Numbered from the stretch's first letter, positions 45,690 to 55,656 are shown. The stretch is 64,000 nt of DNA from Acanthosepion esculentum (GCA_964036315.1 OZ038488.1:68313342-68377341); one strand, 5' to 3'. A program made the numbers and translations. The notes: generated by a model from the sequence alone, not told the origin.

Positions 45690-46190
45690 GGGATCTGATT
45701 TTTAAAAAAGTATCGGTCTAGTGCCATAAAAACTACAACACATCAATTCGGCATTTCATCTCCTTCGAAATAGCCTCCTTCTGAAGCCACACACGTTAGC
45801 CAGCGTTGTTTTCATTGAAGAAAACATTCCTGGGACTCGTTTTTTGGGGTCACCGAACAGCTGCCTCGTCACATACTCTTGGATTTCCTCGACGTCTTCA
45901 GATTTTATGCGAATTGATTTTTGAAGAGAAAATTCGCAAGTAGCGAGTTCTGTGGAATATGATACTTGTCAGACCTGTGAAATTTTGTGCCGAACTAAAA
46001 ACTGCTGCACAAACCATCGTCATTGATAGAACCTCTTTGATGTGATAAGACGACAACAATCTACACACTTGCCTTCCATGCACTTCTGTAAACAAACTCA
46101 TACCTTAGTGTCAAGGTCAGTTTGTACCTCCGTTATCATAACACCTCTGTTATCATAGCAACAGTTCCGATACTTTTTGATCAGACAACG
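45689..46190 (-). pseudogene. Mariner-type element, second family, deleted
   Basis: Ends are inverted: CGGGATCTGATTTTTAAAAA on the left, and on the right the complement of GTCTGATCAAAAAGTATCGG. Near the left end the minus strand codes a mariner C-terminus in one broken frame (ECFLQ, stop, KQRWLTCVASEGGYFEGDE). The right half keeps short N-terminal traces. At about 500 bp the catalytic core is gone, so it is a non-autonomous derivative. Confidence 0.75.
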
Positions 46191-46192
46191 AA

Positions 46193-46305
46193 TACACACA
46201 CACACACACACACACACACGCACGCGCGCGCGCGCGCGCGCGCGCGCGCACACACACGCACACATACACACACACAAACACACACATACACACACACACA
46301 CACAC
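46193..46305. repeat. (CA)n-(CG)n-(CA)n tract
   Basis: About 25 bp of (CA)n, then about 13 CG units near 46221-46248, then (CA)n with ACGC and ACAT variants. An alternating purine-pyrimidine run of about 110 bp. Confidence 0.95.
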
Positions 46306-46504
46306 ATGTATATGGAGTAGAGGTTTCTTCTCGGTTGACTGTTTAGAATTGGTGTTCCGGATCTTTCTGATATTTTCTCATTCTCTTGCACTCCCAGTAG
46401 CCCCTTGCGTCTTAGTGGCATTATCACCTTGACTGAGCTGAATTGGTTAATATGTATATATACATATATATATATATATCTGTGTGTGTGCGTGTGTGTG
46501 TTTG
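46306..46504. other. LINE tail scrap and short (TA)n/(GT)n
   Basis: agtagccccttgcgtcttag, then tggcattatcaccttgactg at 46397-46437 is an L-A 3' tail on the plus strand. A (TA)n-(GT)n run follows at 46450-46502. Confidence 0.65.
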
Positions 46505-46506
46505 TA

Positions 46507-47357
46507 CAGGGTGCGATGGATAAATTGACATCTAAATTACGCAAAAATGAAAATTTTAAGATATGTTTATCAAGATTACTCAAAAATATCTTGAAATACT
46601 AAAGACTAAATTTATTCAATAAAATCGTCATTGGCTTCAACCATGCCTTCCAAACGACTTCGGAATCTCCTACAACTCTTGTGGACGGTCTTCTTGTTTG
46701 TCGGTGAATGCTGCCATAATCCTTGCCTTCAGTTCGTCTTTTGTGTTACATGGAGTTTTGTTGGCCTCAACCTCAACTGCGACCCACACATAATAATCAA
46801 AGGCGTTTCAGCCTGGGCAGTTGGGTGCCCAGATGTAAGGGGTGATATAGTCGCAGAAATTGTCAGACAGCCAAAAATTGGTTCCCCTGCTTGTGTGGCA
46901 TGGTGCGGAGTCCTATTAACAGACATAGGATCTTCTAGCAGCCACCCTCTTGACACAGGGCACATGATGCAGTTCTCTGAGTTGAGTTTGAGACCCTCAC
47001 CAACAAATTCGGGAGTTCTTTTCTTATCAGACTCGATCAAAGTGAGTTTTCCGAGCTACTGTTCCTTTCGTAATCACCATTAGACACATTCAGCTCTTTC
47101 CGAATCCTCTGCACGGTCCTCAGATTGACGCTCAAACAATCTGAAATGTTCGTATTGGAACTTCCGGCGCGAATGCCAAACAGTGCAGCAAGCCGATTCC
47201 AAATTTCTGGTGGAAGGAATTGCGTCATGATGCGCCTTTTCTCACAGACGGTGCCCAACTGACTCTATTATAGTGTGCAGGCGACAAAATCAAAAACAAA
47301 CAACGCGCATGTGCATAATAAAAGATAATATGACGACATTTTACCCATCGCAGCCTG
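46507..47357 (-). pseudogene. Mariner-type transposon M3, internally deleted
   Basis: Both TIRs and TA target duplications are visible: TA (46505-46506), CAGGGTGCGATGGATAAATT at the left, and at the right the complement of CAGGCTGCGATGGGTAAAAT, then TA. Minus-strand coding: LFGIRAGSSNTNISDCLSVN, LRTVQRIRKELNVSNGDYE, DKKRTPEFVGE, then an internal deletion to the segment before the second Asp (RGWLLEDPMSVN in a shifted frame), then C-terminal traces. At 851 bp it is shorter than a typical 1.2-1.3-kb mariner. Confidence 0.85.
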
Positions 47358-47379
47358 TATATATATATATATATTAGGG

Positions 47380-47870
47380 TTATGACTTTATGTAAAACAT
47401 TTGATTTCCTTTATCACAGTTCGACGAACCTTTGTTAAAAAACGATGAAGATGGATTTAATTCAATTTATGTCAGTCCAACACGAAATGTCTTAAAACGT
47501 ATATAAGTATAGTAGTACTATGAATTTTAGGAGGCTTCTAGAACTTCCTGGAGCCTTCACAAAATTTATGGAACATTCTAGAACTTGTTTTTCTTTATTT
47601 GTAAGTTTGTATATTATGCTATAGCTATATAAACTGTTAAATTGTTAAAATGCTATGCAATTGCATCATTAGTAAATTGAAAAATAAAGCTTCTGAAATA
47701 TTTTGATTTTTTTTTTTTTTTTTTGCGTGTATTGTAAAATCAAAATTTCGGTTTGGGTGTGCCCTTTTTCAAGAACTAAAACAAATTAATACATTTTTCA
47801 TTACTTTTGAACGAAGATTCATCAATTTATGACACAGGAACATATGGCCACAAAAAAAATCATAACCCTA
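47380..47870 (+). other. Promoter-like AT-rich block
   Basis: GGAACATTCTAGAACTTG at 47570-47587 fits three alternating GAA/TTC units of a heat-shock element, and gcttctagaacttcctgg is at 47534-47551. ctatataaac near 47624 resembles a TATA box and aataaa near 47685 a poly(A) signal, an order seen in LTRs. No terminal repeats or coding partner found. Confidence 0.3.
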
Positions 47871-47875
47871 ACATA

Positions 47876-48061
47876 CAGTGTAACCCGGATATAAGAGACC
47901 CGGATATAAGAGAAACCCTGATATAAGATAGTTTTTTTCTGGTCCAAATTAGAGCCTGTGTTAATACATATATAATAAACCAAACCCGGATATAAGAGAA
48001 ACGCGGATATAAGAGACTTCTTCTCCGGTCCCGACAACTCTCTTATATCCGGGTTACACTG
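47876..48061. mobile_element. P element (MITE), copy P1
   Basis: A 186-bp element starting CAGTGTAACCCGGATATAAG and ending with the exact complement, flanked by TA on both sides (47874-47875, 48062-48063). Inside, ccggatataagagaaac words repeat, so most of it is self-complementary. CAGTGTAA ends with TA target recall pogo/Tigger-type TIRs. No coding capacity. Confidence 0.8.
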
Positions 48062-48092
<31 letters not shown>

Positions 48093-48444
48093 GGGGGGGT
48101 AAAAAGTTTATAATTGTTCCAACAAGGGAAAAATGTATACTTTTTTTTAAAAAAAAGAGAGAAACCGCCAACATTTTTGGTTATAATGTGGATTTGTTTT
48201 AGTGTATATATTATATTTTATTCTTCATATATCTGCTACATGTATTTCCGGTCTCGTGACCTTCTGCAGGCAAATTAAAGGAGTCCATTTTTAAAGGAAT
48301 AAATTTTCTTCATGTTCTTTTAATGTTTCATTGTTCATTTTCTGTATTTGTAGATATACAAATTGATCTCATTTTTGGGCTGCAGGCAAAAGTGAATTTC
48401 TGCCTAAGTGGTAATAAAATCATTAGGTTTGGCTGCATATGCTA
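48062..48444. other. Short (TA)n, then unassigned sequence
   Basis: TA run and a GA/G run to about 48100, then no recognised feature up to the Tc1 element. Confidence 0.4.
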
Positions 48445-48824
48445 CAGTTCAAAAGTTTGAAGTCACCTCCAGATTTAGCATGGGTTGAATTTGACAGAAG
48501 AGTGAAAAAAAATATAATGTAAAAGAGCTCACAGAGTAATTGAAAAAAGAATGGAATAAATTAGCAAACTTATACTCTGAGAAAGTTTTGCAACGAATGC
48601 CAAAAATTTGAGCTGCTTTAGCAAGACTAAAGGAGGATATTTTGACAAGAGCAAAATTTAATCATAATTTTTTTTTTGTCATATCTTTTTTCTAATAAAA
48701 AAACATGCCACACTTATTTTAACCATTTATAATCATTTTCTCTTATTTAAAATACAAAACAAATACTTTTGGGGCCAATTTAAAAAACAAGAATTACCAG
48801 TGGCCGCCTCAAATTTTTGAACTG
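48445..48824 (+). pseudogene. Tc1-like element, 380 bp, deleted
   Basis: Left end CAGTTCAAAAGTTTGA, right end the complement of CAGTTCAAAAATTTGA, with TA on both sides (48443-48444, 48825-48826). Inside, plus-strand sequence in shifted frames reads WVEFDRRVKK, then pieces like KEWNKLANLYSEKVLQRMPK, the usual C-terminal end of a Tc1 transposase. The N-terminal and catalytic parts are absent. Confidence 0.8.
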
Positions 48825-48826
48825 TA

Positions 48827-48861
<35 letters not shown>

Positions 48862-48866
<5 letters not shown>

Positions 48867-49077
48867 TAACCCGGATATAAGAGAGTTGTCGAGACCGGAG
48901 AAGTATCTTATATCCGGGTTTCTCTTATATCCGGGTTTCTCTTATATCCGGGTTTCTCTTATATCGGGTTTGGTCTATTTTGTTTTATTAACACAGGCTC
49001 TAATTTGGGACCACAGAAAATCGCTCTTATATCCGGGTTTCTCTTATATCAGGGTCTCTTATATCCGGGTTACACTG
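48862..49077. mobile_element. P element (MITE), copy P2, inverted
   Basis: 216 bp. The left end has agtgtaacccggatataaga after one changed base, the right end is the full complement. Relative to P1 it is inverted, and it has extra copies of the tatccgggtttctctta word, so copies differ by repeat number. (TA)n lies on both sides. Confidence 0.8.
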
Positions 49078-49099
49078 TATATATATATATATATATATA

Positions 49100-49117
49100 C
49101 AGTGTAACCCGGATATA

Positions 49118-49157
<40 letters not shown>

Positions 49158-49182
49158 TGTAACCCGGATATAAGAGACCCTG

Positions 49183-49215
<33 letters not shown>

Positions 49216-49276
49216 TACAGTGTAACCCGGATATAAGAGACCCTGATATAAGAGAAACCCGGATATAAGAGAGAGA
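49100..49276 (+). mobile_element. Three P-element end fragments in (TA)n
   Basis: The end word CAGTGTAACCCGGATATAAG starts at 49100, 49155 and 49218, each time directly after a TA run. The first two stop after 23 and about 29 bp and return to (TA)n. The third runs to about 49276. Confidence 0.8.
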
Positions 49277-49304
49277 AAATTATATATATATATATATATA
49301 CATA

Positions 49305-49796
49305 TAATTTTAAGGTATGCCATGTTTCGGGGTAAAAGTCTGCAAATATAACAGTGGGCACTGAGGTCAACACCAAGTAGCGACAGTCTATTCCATTCTT
49401 GAAATCAATATAGTCACTGGGACATTATGGGTAGTTATAGGTCAGTAAAGTTTTTTTCAAATTATTTTTCTTTTTCAAATAACCCCTTGCGTCTAAGTGA
49501 CATTATCGACTCGCTTGGTGTGAAATGGTTAACAAAAGTCAGGCAGATATTAATTTTACTGTTTAAAAAGTCAGAGATACCGTGTATGAAATGTTATGAG
49601 ATTGTTGGAAACGTCCTAATGGAAGTGTGCATTTCTTAATTAACATTGGTCATAAAATTAATTGTAAAAAAATTATTTAATAATGGCTTTATTTGCTCTT
49701 TTGATTGGGTTTAAAGAAAAAATCGTTTTATTATGACAAATTGGATTTTTTATGCATAACCAAAATGAGTTAAAATGAGAAAGAATATGTAATACT
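49305..49796. other. LINE tail scrap, otherwise unassigned
   Basis: ttcaaataaccccttgcgtc, then taagtgacattatcgact near 49475-49515 is a plus-strand L-A 3' tail. The rest shows nothing. Confidence 0.5.
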
Positions 49797-50115
49797 GTCC
49801 AACATTTGGGTATTTCTTTATCATATTGGTCCTCGATTTAAGCTTTCGGCTCACATAGGCCATCATCAGAGTGGTTATATGGACAATACAAAAGAGTTGT
49901 TTACCGTCAAAGATGATATCCTGTTTTGTTTATGTAGAAGTTCTATTCCTCGACCGTTATCATCGCATAGCAAACTTCTATGTAAACAAAACAGGATATC
50001 GTCTTTGATATTATCTCTTGTAATGTCCATATAGCCAGTCTGATGATGGCTCATGTGAGTCGAAAGCTTAGATCGACGACCAATATAATAAAGATATATC
50101 CAAATGTTGGACAGT
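49797..50115. repeat. 319-bp fold-back with hammerhead-like motif in each arm
   Basis: Left arm 49797-49888 and right arm 50025-50115 are inverted copies (outer gtccaacatttgg / ccaaatgttggac). A second inner pair (gatatcctgttttgtttatg near 49914 against its complement near 49982-50004) continues it. The unpaired centre is about 30 bp. On the plus strand of the right arm: CTGATGA (50040-50046), stem GGCTC / GAGTC with loop ATGT, then GAAA. The left arm carries the same order on the minus strand. Confidence 0.75.
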
Positions 50116-50235
50116 TTTTGTCTTAATTTTCTCTTGAAACTAAAGCCACTATACGACGCTTGGAACGGCTGGTGATAAAACAGGACATTCGTTTTATTTA
50201 ATATATGTTTGAACAATGATCTGCTGCCCCTATAC

Positions 50236-50237
<2 letters not shown>

Positions 50238-50316
<79 letters not shown>
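50238..50316. repeat. (TA)n microsatellite
   Basis: About 78 bp of TA. Confidence 0.95.
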
Positions 50317-50318
<2 letters not shown>

Positions 50319-50410
50319 GAACAATAAAAAATATTAAAAAATTAAAATCTTCAGACACACTCGGTTGTATATTAATATTCCTTCGTTTTTATTATTATTT
50401 CATTTAGATT

Positions 50411-50448
50411 CCTCGACTAGTTTCGGCCAACATGGCCATCATGTAGAG
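50411..50448 (-). ncRNA. Hammerhead-like motif downstream of the Penelope element
   Basis: Minus strand: CATGATGG in place of CTGATGA, a stem-loop GGCC / GGCC with loop ATGTT, then GAAACTAGTCGAGG. That has GAAA, the self-complementary CTAG, and TC at the expected cleavage place. The next GAGGAA can pair with TTTCTC just upstream as stem I (one G-U). It lies about 490 bp past the ORF stop on the same strand. Hammerheads are known in terminal repeats of Penelope-like elements. The changed core suggests decay. Confidence 0.5.
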
Positions 50449-50933
50449 AAAAATAATTTTCTGCTTGCTGGTAGCAGTGAACGACAGAAATGAATGTCTT
50501 GGTGGAGAAAATGAAATTTTTTCTGTAGTTTTCATTTGTTTTTTTATTTTTATTTTTATTTTTTATGACTTTTGGTCAGTCCTTGTGTTGTCTCTTTTAA
50601 GTTGTTATTTGAGATAAGAGCTGGATGGATTCATGCTGCTTTGAATTCCCTTGGTCATTTTGACAGGTTTATTGGTTCCTGGAAAGGGGATGTGTCTCTG
50701 TTAAGTGTGTGTGTGTTATTTGATTCTTAGGGAGTGAGTGAGTATGATGTGTGTAAGCGTGTATATTACTATGGGTGTGTGTTATCATTTGACTCATTAG
50801 GGAGTGAATGAGTATGATGTGTGTAAGTGTGTATATACGTGTGGGTGGGTGTATAAGTGCGCGGGCTCAACACCTCTGTAAGCATATCTGTCTTGTGAGG
50901 GTGAGAAATGTGGGTAGGTTTTGATTTGTAGGG
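50449..50933 (-). other. Likely 3' untranslated region of the Penelope element
   Basis: Between the ORF stop and the hammerhead-like motif. 50708-50850 holds two tandem copies of an approximately 70-bp word (gagtatgatgtgtgtaagcg and gagtatgatgtgtgtaagtg). No coding signal. Confidence 0.5.
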
Positions 50934-52512
50934 TTATATATTATTACTATCTATGTTCTTAAATTTATGGTTAAGCCCGGCTGGATAATGCGTTTTTAAA
51001 CGTTGTATCCACTTATTTTCATGGAACTCTAAAATCTTTCTAATGTTATCTGCTCTGGACTTTTCTATTCTCTCAATTATAGTGAATTTGGCATGGGTTT
51101 TAAAATCGTGTTTTTCTAGCAGGAAATGTTGTTCTACAGGTAATAATCTTTCATGGGGAGTCGACTTAATTCGATTGCGATAATTATTAATTCTGTAGTG
51201 AAAGGGCCATTCAGATTTTCCTATATATTGTCTCTGGCATAGTGTGCATTCTAGGAGGTAAATTATGTCATGACTTCTACAGTTAGAGTCGTGGTAGATT
51301 TTGAAAGTAGATTTAGTGACTGAGCTAGTGAATGAATTTGTGTGTTTAATGTGGTTGCAGCATAAGCTTCTTGTGTTGTTACATGGTTGGGAAAATCCTG
51401 TCGTTTTTTTTGTTGGTTTATTACGGATTACCTTGTCCCCTGAAATGTGATTACTACCTATGATTTCTTAGGTCTACGATATGATAGAAGACTGGGTTCC
51501 TCAAACAGTTTTTTTAGGTCTGGTTTGAGATGTAGTATTTCCCAGCGACTTTTGATTATTTGGGATAGTGTAGGCAAAGTGGGGTTGAAAGTACTTACTA
51601 GAGGGATGCGGCTGGGTTTATTTTTAATCTTGTACATTAGGGTGTCTTCTCTAGGTGTGGAAATTGCTTTATTTATTTGTTCCTTGATTAGGTGTTGTTT
51701 ATAGCCCCGTGTTGTGAATTGATGCTCCAGATTTTCAATCTGTTCATTTAGTTCTTCATTGTTGGAACACACCCTTCTGATTCTAAGTGCTTGTGAATAG
51801 GGAAAGTTCTCTTTGAGGTGTTTAGGGTGGGAAGACTTAAAGTGTGGATAGTTGTGGGTGTCGGTGATTTCAGTGTGTAGTGTCGTTTGTAGTTTCCTGT
51901 TTTCATCTATGTAAATGCAGGTGTCAAAAATGTTACCGATCTTGTGGATTTTTCATAGTCAAACTAAATTGAGTCGTGCACTGTGTCTAGGGTCATGAGG
52001 AATTGGATAAGTTTATCGTCACTGCCCGTGTATACAAATAATATATCATCGATATATCTTGCATGGAATACGCAGTCGCTACCGATGAGGGGATAGATGT
52101 GGATCTCCTCAAATGTTCCCATGAATATTGTAGCATATGATGAGGCTGCAATGGTGCCCATGACACAGCCTCTTACTTGCAGGTAGTGTGCTCCATTGAA
52201 ATTGAAAGTATTCAATGTAAGAATATGCTCCATGAGGTTTATGACAACTTCTGTGGGGTGGGTCTTGTTTTCTTCTTTTAGTAAGTGCTTCCTGAAGGGC
52301 GGTTAGCCCTTCGATGTGTTTAATATTTGAATAGAGTGATCTTACATCCATAGTTGCTAGAATAGCATTTTCTGGAACTGTTTGTATGTGATTAATTTTG
52401 TTAAGTAGATCTGTTGTGTCTCTGATGTAGGATTTTACTTCCTTAGCTAGGGGTTGTATGTAATGGTGTACGTATTTGGAAATTTGGGTCGTGTGGCAGT
52501 CGAATGATGAAA

Positions 52513-52516
<4 letters not shown>
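50934..52516 (-). pseudogene. Penelope-like element: RT and GIY-YIG endonuclease
   Basis: Minus strand in four frame segments. RT: ILATMDVRSLYSNIKHIEGL (first catalytic Asp, about 52340), FNGAHYLQVRGCVMGTIAAS and FHARYIDDILFVYTGS (52041-52060, the IDD box). A thumb region follows (KLQTTLHTEITDTHNYPHFK, then SSHPKHLKENFPYSQALRIR). A linker with Cys/His (CNNTRSLCCNHIKH) leads to the GIY-YIG domain: HDIIYLLECTLCQRQYIGKS, then HYRINNYRNRIK and LEFHENKWIQRL, stop at 50934-50936. Key RT and nuclease residues look intact, but there are at least three frame breaks. The 5' end is cut by a (TA)n tract, so the N-terminal part is missing. Confidence 0.9.

Positions 52517-52580
<64 letters not shown>
52517..52580. 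repeat. (TA)n microsatellite
   Basis: About 64 bp of TA at the truncated 5' end of the Penelope element. Confidence 0.95.
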
Positions 52581-52582
<2 letters not shown>

Positions 52583-52944
52583 CAATGACTGCTTACTCGT
52601 TGCCAAGTATCCCCGCTTGCATGGGTGGCTAAATAACCCCTGTTGCAAACACTTACTTACGTGCATCTCTTAAATACCCCCAGCGTTAAACTGCAACAAT
52701 GCTTATTTATCGTAACCTTATTTACAGTTCCTGGGAGTGAATGCATAACATGGCGTGATCAACAGTTCAAACAAGGCTAGTACTCTCAAACCCTCGATCA
52801 CAATGATCTTGTTTCAGTGCAACAATCGAGACCTTACTTTTTTTGAGTAAGGTCGCGTCTACTTATCATCTCTCAGTTGCGTCCCTGTCTTTGGACAGAG
52901 TGCGCTCAGGAGCTTCTCTGTCAAAGGACAGAGGGGCAATTTTT
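52581..52944. other. Unassigned spacer
   Basis: No gene recognised. The sequence tttggacagagtgcgctcag, then caaaggacagagg has short inverted partners only. Confidence 0.4.
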
Positions 52945-53815
52945 TTTTTAAGCGTATCACCCCAAGCAAGGCTGGGGGCCACTAACACGCAAGGGGTTAA
53001 AGAAGGAGGAAGAGCAGATAGGAGTGGTAAAGGAGAGGATGTGGAGAAAGAGAAAGACAGTGGGTCGATCAAGGCAAGGGGGTTACATAAGATTTGGAGC
53101 GAGAACAGATAGGAATGAAAGGTGAAAGGATGTGGAGAAGGGAAGTGGATAGATCAAGGCAACTGGAGATGTCGATTGACGCTACACTTAAACCGTTGGA
53201 GATTGTATTTGTCAGGGAAACAGTAATAGGGAAGGGAGTTCCATAGGCGAGATGTGCGAGACATGAAGCTATTGAAGTAGAAGAGACGTCTACATCTAAC
53301 AGTTTCAACGGTGTAGGGGTGGGAGTGGGATGCCAGCCTCGTGGGACGTTTAAATTCACGAGGCCTAGGGACAAGCGAAAGCAGCTCATCGGAGCAATTA
53401 CCGTGAAAGTACTTGTAAAAAAGGCAGAGCGAGGCAACATCGCGTCTGTGAGAGAGCGACTGCAGACGAGATGACAGATCAGGGCCAATCACATTGCATA
53501 TCCGTCTCTGGATCTTATCAAGAACCCTGGGGCAAACAGCAGGGTCCCCAGACCATATATGGCAGCAATACTCCATGCAAGGGCGAATGGTCGATTTATA
53601 GACTTGGAGGATCGATTCCGGGGAGAAAAATTTCCTGGCTCGGCACAGGGAACCAACTTTCCTTGCGGTGGATGATGCAACTGACTCGATGTATTTGTTC
53701 CCTCTCAGATCAGCGGACAGCGTGAGACCGAGCAGCCGCAGAGAGGAGCTCTCGAGAAGTTGGTCTTCAGACATTCTAATGGGATGCAGGGATGGATCCT
53801 TGTGAGGAAAATAAT
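52945..53815 (-). pseudogene. LINE L-A (second subfamily), uninterrupted 3' ORF
   Basis: Best preserved LINE piece. An open frame of 206 codons (53774-53154) runs SSSLRLLGLTLSADLRGNKY, CRARKFFSPESILQVYKSTI, RPCMEYCCHIWSGDPAVCPR, LSHRRDVASLCLFYKYFHGN, and ends TSRLWNSLPYYCFPDKYNLQ, RFKCSVNRHLQLP, stop. The 3' UTR and tail (ccccttgcgtgttagtggcc) end in a poly-A run at 52945-52955. The 5' end is truncated near 53815, after the RT catalytic box would lie. Confidence 0.9.
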
Positions 53816-54249
53816 ACTAAAGAGGTGCCCAGCCCTGGAGAACAGCTGCCCAAGGCTGTGCCCTCCCATGGCACCAGAGGGAGGGATCGTTGCTCGCACC
53901 GAGGCCAGTGTAACCGACGGTTGCGGGAGCTGAGGGGAATTTTTCTTCGTGTTCCGGGCGTACGCGCTCGAGTCCCCACCTAAAAATAGACCTTGTGTCA
54001 CATCTCATTCTAGTGGGAGGACAGAGTAAATACCGTGCAACAATCGACACTCGAACAATTTTTTTTATACCCAATTTCACTTCCAATGCTTCGGTCGTCA
54101 CGTGGTCTATTTCCAGGCGCTTCTAAACGGTGCTTCACGCTAGGATAGTCTTTTGAAGCCGTTATTAACAAGAAATGACCCCCCTTGAGAAATCTGCTCT
54201 TCGAAAACGGGGCTCATGGTCGGAATCATAAAGTTCCTACCACTTGGTT
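53816..54249. other. GC-richer unassigned block
   Basis: GC rises at 53816-53980. Overlapping frames of 63-98 codons on both strands have no recognised domain. ccttgtgtcacatctcattc near 53990 resembles gaccttgtgtcacattcggt near 56250, so it may belong to an interspersed repeat. Confidence 0.4.
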
Positions 54250-54575
54250 TACTGATTGATTGATTTCGTTTTTTACGGTTTTTCAACCCCCGTTATTTAA
54301 AAAGAAAATATTTTTGATGATAAAGATTTTTTATTTAGTGATAATAATGGTTTAGTGAAACAAGTCATACAGCTGCCAGGGAACAGCTGTGGCTTCATAC
54401 CTTTCCCAAGTGAACAAGACGGGAATTAGAACTCGGCTCTCTGATTAACATTTCCGAGCCATTATCCATTACACCACACGCAAATACAAGCTTATGGCGC
54501 ATTGTATTCCCAAGCGGTCACCCATCTAGATACTGACTAGCCTCGACGTTGCTTAACTTCCGTGATTATACGGAA
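54250..54575 (-). mobile_element. SINE-A with 5S rRNA-like head, most complete
   Basis: Minus strand: 5S-like part at 54572-54487 (cacggaagttaagcaacgtc, gaggctagtcagtatctaga, tgggtgaccgcttgggaata), a short junction, tRNA-like A-box region (tggtgtaatggataatggct), B-box-like gagttctaattccc. Then the linker and a tail near 54300-54250 (ataacgggggttgaaaaacc, then gtaaaaaacgaaatcaatca). No hairpin body. Confidence 0.8.
54487..54572 (-). other. 5S rRNA-like part of the SINE
   Basis: 3' two thirds of 5S rRNA with box A and box C readable. Ends in cgccataagcttg where 5S would end gctgtaagctt. Not a functional 5S gene because the 5' third is missing. Confidence 0.8.
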
Positions 54576-55656
54576 TTAATATATTGTTTGGTTTCTGGAA
54601 GACATTTTTTTTGCTATTGCAATGCGTGTTCAGAGTTAGTCGGCACATTTTCCATTGTCTGTTATCACAATTCCACCATAGTTATTTCTGTACACGATTT
54701 ATTTCAACGTCTCCAATTTGTATCTAGCATCTTAGTATGCTCTTGATGGTAACAGCCTTATATTCTATCTTTTTACTATTAACGGTTTGTCCTTTCTTGT
54801 CTCTTTACTTTAGAGCATCTGGTCTCGTTTCTGCGGTTTTCTTTCTGCATCTTCCGGTGTCATCTGCATATATTATATTGTTGAGGTTGTTCCCATTGTT
54901 GGTACCATAAAAAACCCTGTTGCCTCCATATTCAACCTTGACAGCGGCCAATAAACTCAATGGCAGCAAATTGGTTGATTAGGCTTAAATCGTCTCTCGC
55001 TCTCTCGAATGCAAACAACTTTAAAATAGATTTATCATCCACAACTCTTTACGGTCAGATGCGGTGACCTCTAGTAGAGAAAAAACAAACTAAATTGCAT
55101 TCATAAATTGACTAGTGATTTCCACCACTCCTCTACCCTTCCAGTGTTTATTATACATTCAGAATTAAATAAAACAACGTTGAACTTATGGCTTCCTGCC
55201 ACCCCGTCTTTATGCTCGGCATGGTATTATTATTTCTTCTACGGTTTGTTGTTGTTTTAGCCTTCTCCTTCCTCATTATTCATTCTGCGCTTCAACTTCT
55301 TCTACAGCCCTCCACCACATCTTTCTTTCACTTCTCTTCGGATTTAACTTACGACGTATTCCATTATTAGGCTTTCTATCATTTTTTTAAAACTTTTTAT
55401 TTATTTCTCTGTCTTTTCATTGCTTCATTTCTCTCCCCAGCTCTCTCTTTCTTTCTTTGACTGTGAAAAAGAAACATCTTTTATCTTCTCCATTCTTCTC
55501 TTCTTTGCCGCCTTTTACGTCGCCTTCCAACTTTCTTGCTCCTACCGTGTCTTCTCTTCTATTGCTGCCTCCTTCTCATCTTTTTTCATAGTCTCGAAAC
55601 TTTCTTATTCTTATTCCTACTCTTCCGCTCTTTTCTTTGTTTCTTTAACCTATTGC
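54576..55656. other. No gene seen
   Basis: T/C-rich towards 55200-55650 with Phe/Ser/Leu frames (60-120 codons) that reflect composition. No domain. Confidence 0.5.

Noticed and set aside
46631..47083. 150-codon plus-strand frame
   Set aside because: Antisense to mariner M3; the minus strand carries recognisable transposase pieces.
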